A DNA stretch of 7,966 nucleotides from the NCBI GenBank assembly GCA_025356735.1, contig JANXRT010000424.1, positions 1 through 7,966 on the forward strand, given 5' to 3'. The DNA is from Acetobacteraceae bacterium. GTDB taxonomy: Bacteria; Pseudomonadota; Alphaproteobacteria; Acetobacterales; Acetobacteraceae. The notes below the pieces were generated by a model. It saw nothing but the letters and a program-made list of their open reading frames with translations, was not told the origin of the DNA and ran no database searches. The position numbers and the translations under genes are program-made. Shown here in pieces: positions 6,206 to 7,966 of this stretch (position 1 is its first letter; each line of letters opens with the position of its first letter).

Positions 6206-6433
6206 TTAGGCGCCGGTTATGCCGGAATTGGCCGGCGGATCGCTGGCTGGGAAGGTATCTTCCAACGCCCCGTCCTGGTTACGTTCCTCGACCCGTATCT
6301 CACGGCGGGCGCGATGCCATAATTCGACATCGTTGCCATTCGGCCGGCCGGCTTCCAGCCAAAGTTCATAGGCACGTTCGCGGATGCGCTGCTCCAGGGC
6401 GGCCTGCTCAAAATTTTCGTCCTGCCCCTGCAT
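6206..6433 (-). CDS. DUF2934 domain-containing small protein
   Basis: A 75-residue soluble, acidic protein. Seen: RIRERAYELWLEAGRPNGND (16-35) followed by VELWHRARREI (36-46), the DUF2934 core, predicted as two helices joined by a Gly-Arg-Pro turn; and a C-terminal tail EDTFPASDPPANSGITGA (58-75) of a type also found at the ends of other small proteobacterial proteins. The function of DUF2934 is not known to me. The ATG at 6431-6433 has a strong AAGGAG (6440-6445) 6 nt upstream. It ends 17 nt before the start of the disrupted Gfo/Idh gene on the same strand, so the two may have been cotranscribed. Confidence 0.87.
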   Translation of the reverse strand: MQGQDENFEQAALEQRIRERAYELWLEAGRPNGNDVELWHRARREIRVEERNQDGALEDTFPASDPPANSGITGA

Positions 6434-6494
6434 TCCGCGCTCCTTCCGTAAGGCTTCCTGTCACCCTGCCGATGCAGGCAAATGCCGGGAAGAC

Positions 6495-6518
6495 GCGGAC
6501 GGGGATGACCCCGCCCGC
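6495..6518 (-). terminator. Candidate terminator hairpin after the His/Lys/Ala-rich protein gene
   Basis: GCGGACGGGG-ATGA-CCCCGCCCGC folds into a 10-position stem with one A-C mismatch and a 4-nt loop, beginning 9 nt after the stop codon of the minus-strand gene at 6528-6746. On that strand it is followed by GTCTTCCCGGCATTTG, which is only weakly T-rich, so this is a structure-based call. Confidence 0.45.
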
Positions 6519-6527
6519 TGTTCCATG

Positions 6528-6746
6528 TCAGGCTTTGGCGGAGGCCTTGGACGAGGATTTCGAGGTGCTCTTGCCGTGAGCGTCGGTCGACTTCTTGTGG
6601 GCGGCGGAGGAGGACTCGTGAGCCGCCTTGGAATGCTTGCCTGCGGTCTCGTGGTCGTCCTTGCCGTGATGCTCCGCTGCCGTGCGATGAGCCTTGGCAG
6701 CCTTCTCGTGATGGTCGGCGGCTTCCGTATGTTCCTGCTTTGGCAT
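6528..6746 (-). CDS. Small His/Lys/Ala-rich helical protein, heptad-spaced histidines
   Basis: A 72-residue, highly charged protein without hydrophobic core, cysteine or signal. Eleven of 72 residues are histidine. H6, H13, H20 and H27 are exactly seven apart, as are H43, H50 and H57, giving a pattern like HHEKAAKAHRTAAEHHGK (12-29). The last 20 residues (KSTSKSSSKASAKA) are a Ser/Lys/Ala tail resembling histone H1-like bacterial proteins. Such composition suggests a long helix that binds nucleic acid or metal, but I recognise no defined family and the role is inference. The ATG at 6744-6746 is chosen because GGGAG lies 7 nt upstream (6754-6758). The frame is open to 6803, but that part has no ribosome site and differs in composition. 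A possible general-stress promoter lies upstream. It sits between mbfA and the DUF2934 gene, all on one strand. Confidence 0.78.
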   Translation of the reverse strand: MPKQEHTEAADHHEKAAKAHRTAAEHHGKDDHETAGKHSKAAHESSSAAHKKSTDAHGKSTSKSSSKASAKA

Positions 6747-6820
6747 TGGCCTGCTCCCAAATTGTAAGTGAACGGCTCGTAAGATCTCAAACCGGACCTG
6801 CACGCTCCATTCAACTCAAC

Positions 6821-6845
6821 TACGAACAAATCGCCTGAACGTTCC
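6821..6845 (-). promoter_or_regulatory. Possible EcfG-type (general stress sigma factor) promoter
   Basis: On the minus strand GGAAC (6841-6845) is followed after 16 nt by CGTA (6821-6824), about 75 nt before the start of the His/Lys/Ala-rich protein gene. The alphaproteobacterial EcfG consensus is GGAAC-N16-17-CGTT, so this matches the -35 fully and the -10 in three of four bases. Short motifs like this arise by chance, so it is only suggestive. Confidence 0.35.
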
Positions 6846-6912
6846 CGCAGGTTGAGGAGCTGCCACAAGAAAATTCAGAGACGCCGCGAACTTTCACCGG
6901 ATATTTCAATGG

Positions 6913-7869
6913 TTAGCTGCTGCCGATCAGGATGCCGGCGGCGAGCACCAGCGCGCCGCCGAGCATGACCTTGGCGGCGGCGGATACCGGCGGCGTGTCC
7001 ATGTATTTCCACTGGATCCAGGCGATCGTCAGCAGCTCCAGCACCACGACGAAGCCGGCAACGACCGTTGCGGTCCAGAAATCGCGGATCAGGTAGGGCA
7101 AGGTGTGGCCGATGCCGCCGGCGATGGTCATGGCGCCGCAGACCAGGCCGCGCAGCCACGGCGTGCCGCGGCCCGACAGTTTGCCATCGTCGGCCAACGC
7201 CTCGGCGAAGCCCATCGAGATGCCGGCGCCGATCGAGGCGGCGAGCCCAACCAGGAAGGCATTCCAGGTGTTGTGGGTGGCGAACGCGGCGGCGAACACC
7301 GGCGCTAGGGTCGAGACCGAGCCGTCCATCAACCCGACCAAGCCGGGCTGGATGATCTCCAGCACAAATTTTCGGTGCGCGCTGTCGTTCTCCCTGGTGC
7401 GCACGTCGCCGGGCAGGTTTTTCAGCTCTATCTCGCCCGCGGTCTGCTCGTGCGCCGCCTCGGCCGCGGCCAGGTCGCCCAGCAGCCGGCGCGTGGCGGC
7501 ATCGGAGACACGTCCAGCGGCGTTCTGGTAGAACCGGCTGGCATCCTGCTCCATCTGGCGCGCGTGCTGGCGCACCGCTTCGATCCCCAGCGGGCGAACC
7601 AGCCAGGCGGGCCGGCGCTGCACCCAGCCGCGGATGTCGTTGCGGCGGATTTGCGGGATGTGGGAGCCGAACCGAGTCGAGAACATGTCGATCAGCCGAC
7701 GCCGATGCTCGTTCTCCTCGGCCGCCATCTCCGTGAACATCTGCGCCGTCGCCGGATATTCCTTTTGCAGATCGTAGGCGAAATCGCCATAGACGCGGCC
7801 ATCTTCCTCCTCGCTGCTGATCGCCAGCGCCAGCAATTCGCGTTCGTCCAGTTCAGTAAATCGACGCAT
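6913..7869 (-). CDS. mbfA: MbfA-type membrane-bound ferritin / VIT-family iron exporter
   Basis: A 318-residue inner-membrane protein joining an N-terminal rubrerythrin-like diiron domain to a C-terminal CCC1/VIT1-type transporter. Known members (MbfA of Bradyrhizobium and Agrobacterium) export iron and protect against iron and peroxide stress. Seen: candidate diiron ligands E20 (AISSEEEDG), E52 and H55 (AAEENEHRRR), E107 (RQMEQDASRFY), and E137 and H140 (AAAEAAHEQTA), two ExxH motifs as in erythrin domains. The VIT part has IQPGLVGLMDGSVSTLAPVF (173-192) and ASIGAGISMGFAEALADDGK (211-230), with about five membrane segments, near 175-195, 201-222, 240-260, 265-286 and 298-317. The ATG at 7867-7869 has AGGAA 7 nt upstream (7877-7881), and in-frame TGA codons close the frame upstream. 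No Irr box (TTTAGAA-N3-TTCTAAA type) is seen in the 97 bp upstream that the window contains. All motifs look intact. Confidence 0.93.
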   Translation of the reverse strand: MRRFTELDERELLALAISSEEEDGRVYGDFAYDLQKEYPATAQMFTEMAAEENEHRRRLIDMFSTRFGSHIPQIRRNDIRGWVQRRPAWLVRPLGIEAVRQHARQMEQDASRFYQNAAGRVSDAATRRLLGDLAAAEAAHEQTAGEIELKNLPGDVRTRENDSAHRKFVLEIIQPGLVGLMDGSVSTLAPVFAAAFATHNTWNAFLVGLAASIGAGISMGFAEALADDGKLSGRGTPWLRGLVCGAMTIAGGIGHTLPYLIRDFWTATVVAGFVVVLELLTIAWIQWKYMDTPPVSAAAKVMLGGALVLAAGILIGSS

Positions 7870-7966
7870 GGTTCTTGTTCCTGCTCAGAAGGTGATAGTC
7901 GTTCGATCCCGCACGGCTCAGGCGGGAAACAATCTCGAAAGCACCGGCCGCGAACTCCGGCTCGAC
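7870..7966. other. mbfA leader and window edge, no gene assigned
   Basis: These 97 bases hold the mbfA ribosome site. One minus-strand frame is open from the window edge and ends in a TGA just inside mbfA, reading ...AGAFEIVSRLSRAGSNDYHL.... This could be the tail of an upstream gene overlapping the mbfA start, but it is too short to identify or to trust. No clear sigma-70 promoter or iron-regulator site is seen. Confidence 0.3.

Noticed and set aside
6498..6527. EcfG-like promoter before the DUF2934 gene (GGAAC with a downstream CGTC)
   Set aside because: The spacing is 18 nt, outside the usual 16-17, and the site overlaps the terminator hairpin of the upstream gene.

Overview
The window is GC-rich DNA (roughly two-thirds G+C by eye) and looks like a chromosomal segment of an alphaproteobacterium, most likely in the Rhodospirillales/Acetobacteraceae. 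The basis is the MbfA-type ferritin-VIT iron exporter, the DUF2852 and DUF2934 proteins, and GC-rich intergenic repeats of the GGGGCTCTGCCCC...AACCCCGC type, which I associate with acetic-acid-bacterium relatives from memory. No database search was possible, so the taxonomy is inference.

Positions 1-4371 read as a small oxidative or catabolic module. Three minus-strand genes follow one another in transcription order: a VOC-superfamily protein (3213-3599), an FMNH2-dependent luciferase-like monooxygenase of the NtaA/SnaA/DszA type (1706-3046) and a type I Baeyer-Villiger monooxygenase (1-1587, cut by the window edge just before its C-terminus). A TetR/AcrR regulator (3703-4371, plus strand) diverges from the VOC gene. 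The gaps hold GC-rich hairpin repeats. A TetR-operator-like palindrome overlaps the predicted -10 of the Baeyer-Villiger gene. The VOC/TetR divergent region carries a 12-bp direct repeat next to each start codon. The likely theme is oxygenation of a ketone or heteroatom compound under TetR control, but the substrate cannot be read from sequence.

Positions 4372-6188 hold a DUF2852 membrane protein (plus strand) with an AT-rich inverted repeat just before its start. Convergent to it is a Tat-signal-bearing Gfo/Idh/MocA oxidoreductase (minus strand, 4946-6188) that is broken twice, by an amber codon where tryptophan is expected and by a one-base frameshift near the C-terminus. A strong hairpin lies between the two convergent genes.

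Positions 6189-7966 hold stress or iron-type genes, all on the minus strand: a DUF2934 protein, a 72-residue His/Lys/Ala-rich protein with heptad-spaced histidines and a possible EcfG-type general-stress promoter, and MbfA. The last 97 bases contain the mbfA leader and nothing else I can identify.

I see no phage, CRISPR, insertion sequence or RNA gene, and no clearly new multi-gene system. The points most worth a second look are the doubly disrupted Gfo/Idh gene, the operator-like palindromes and the histidine-heptad protein.
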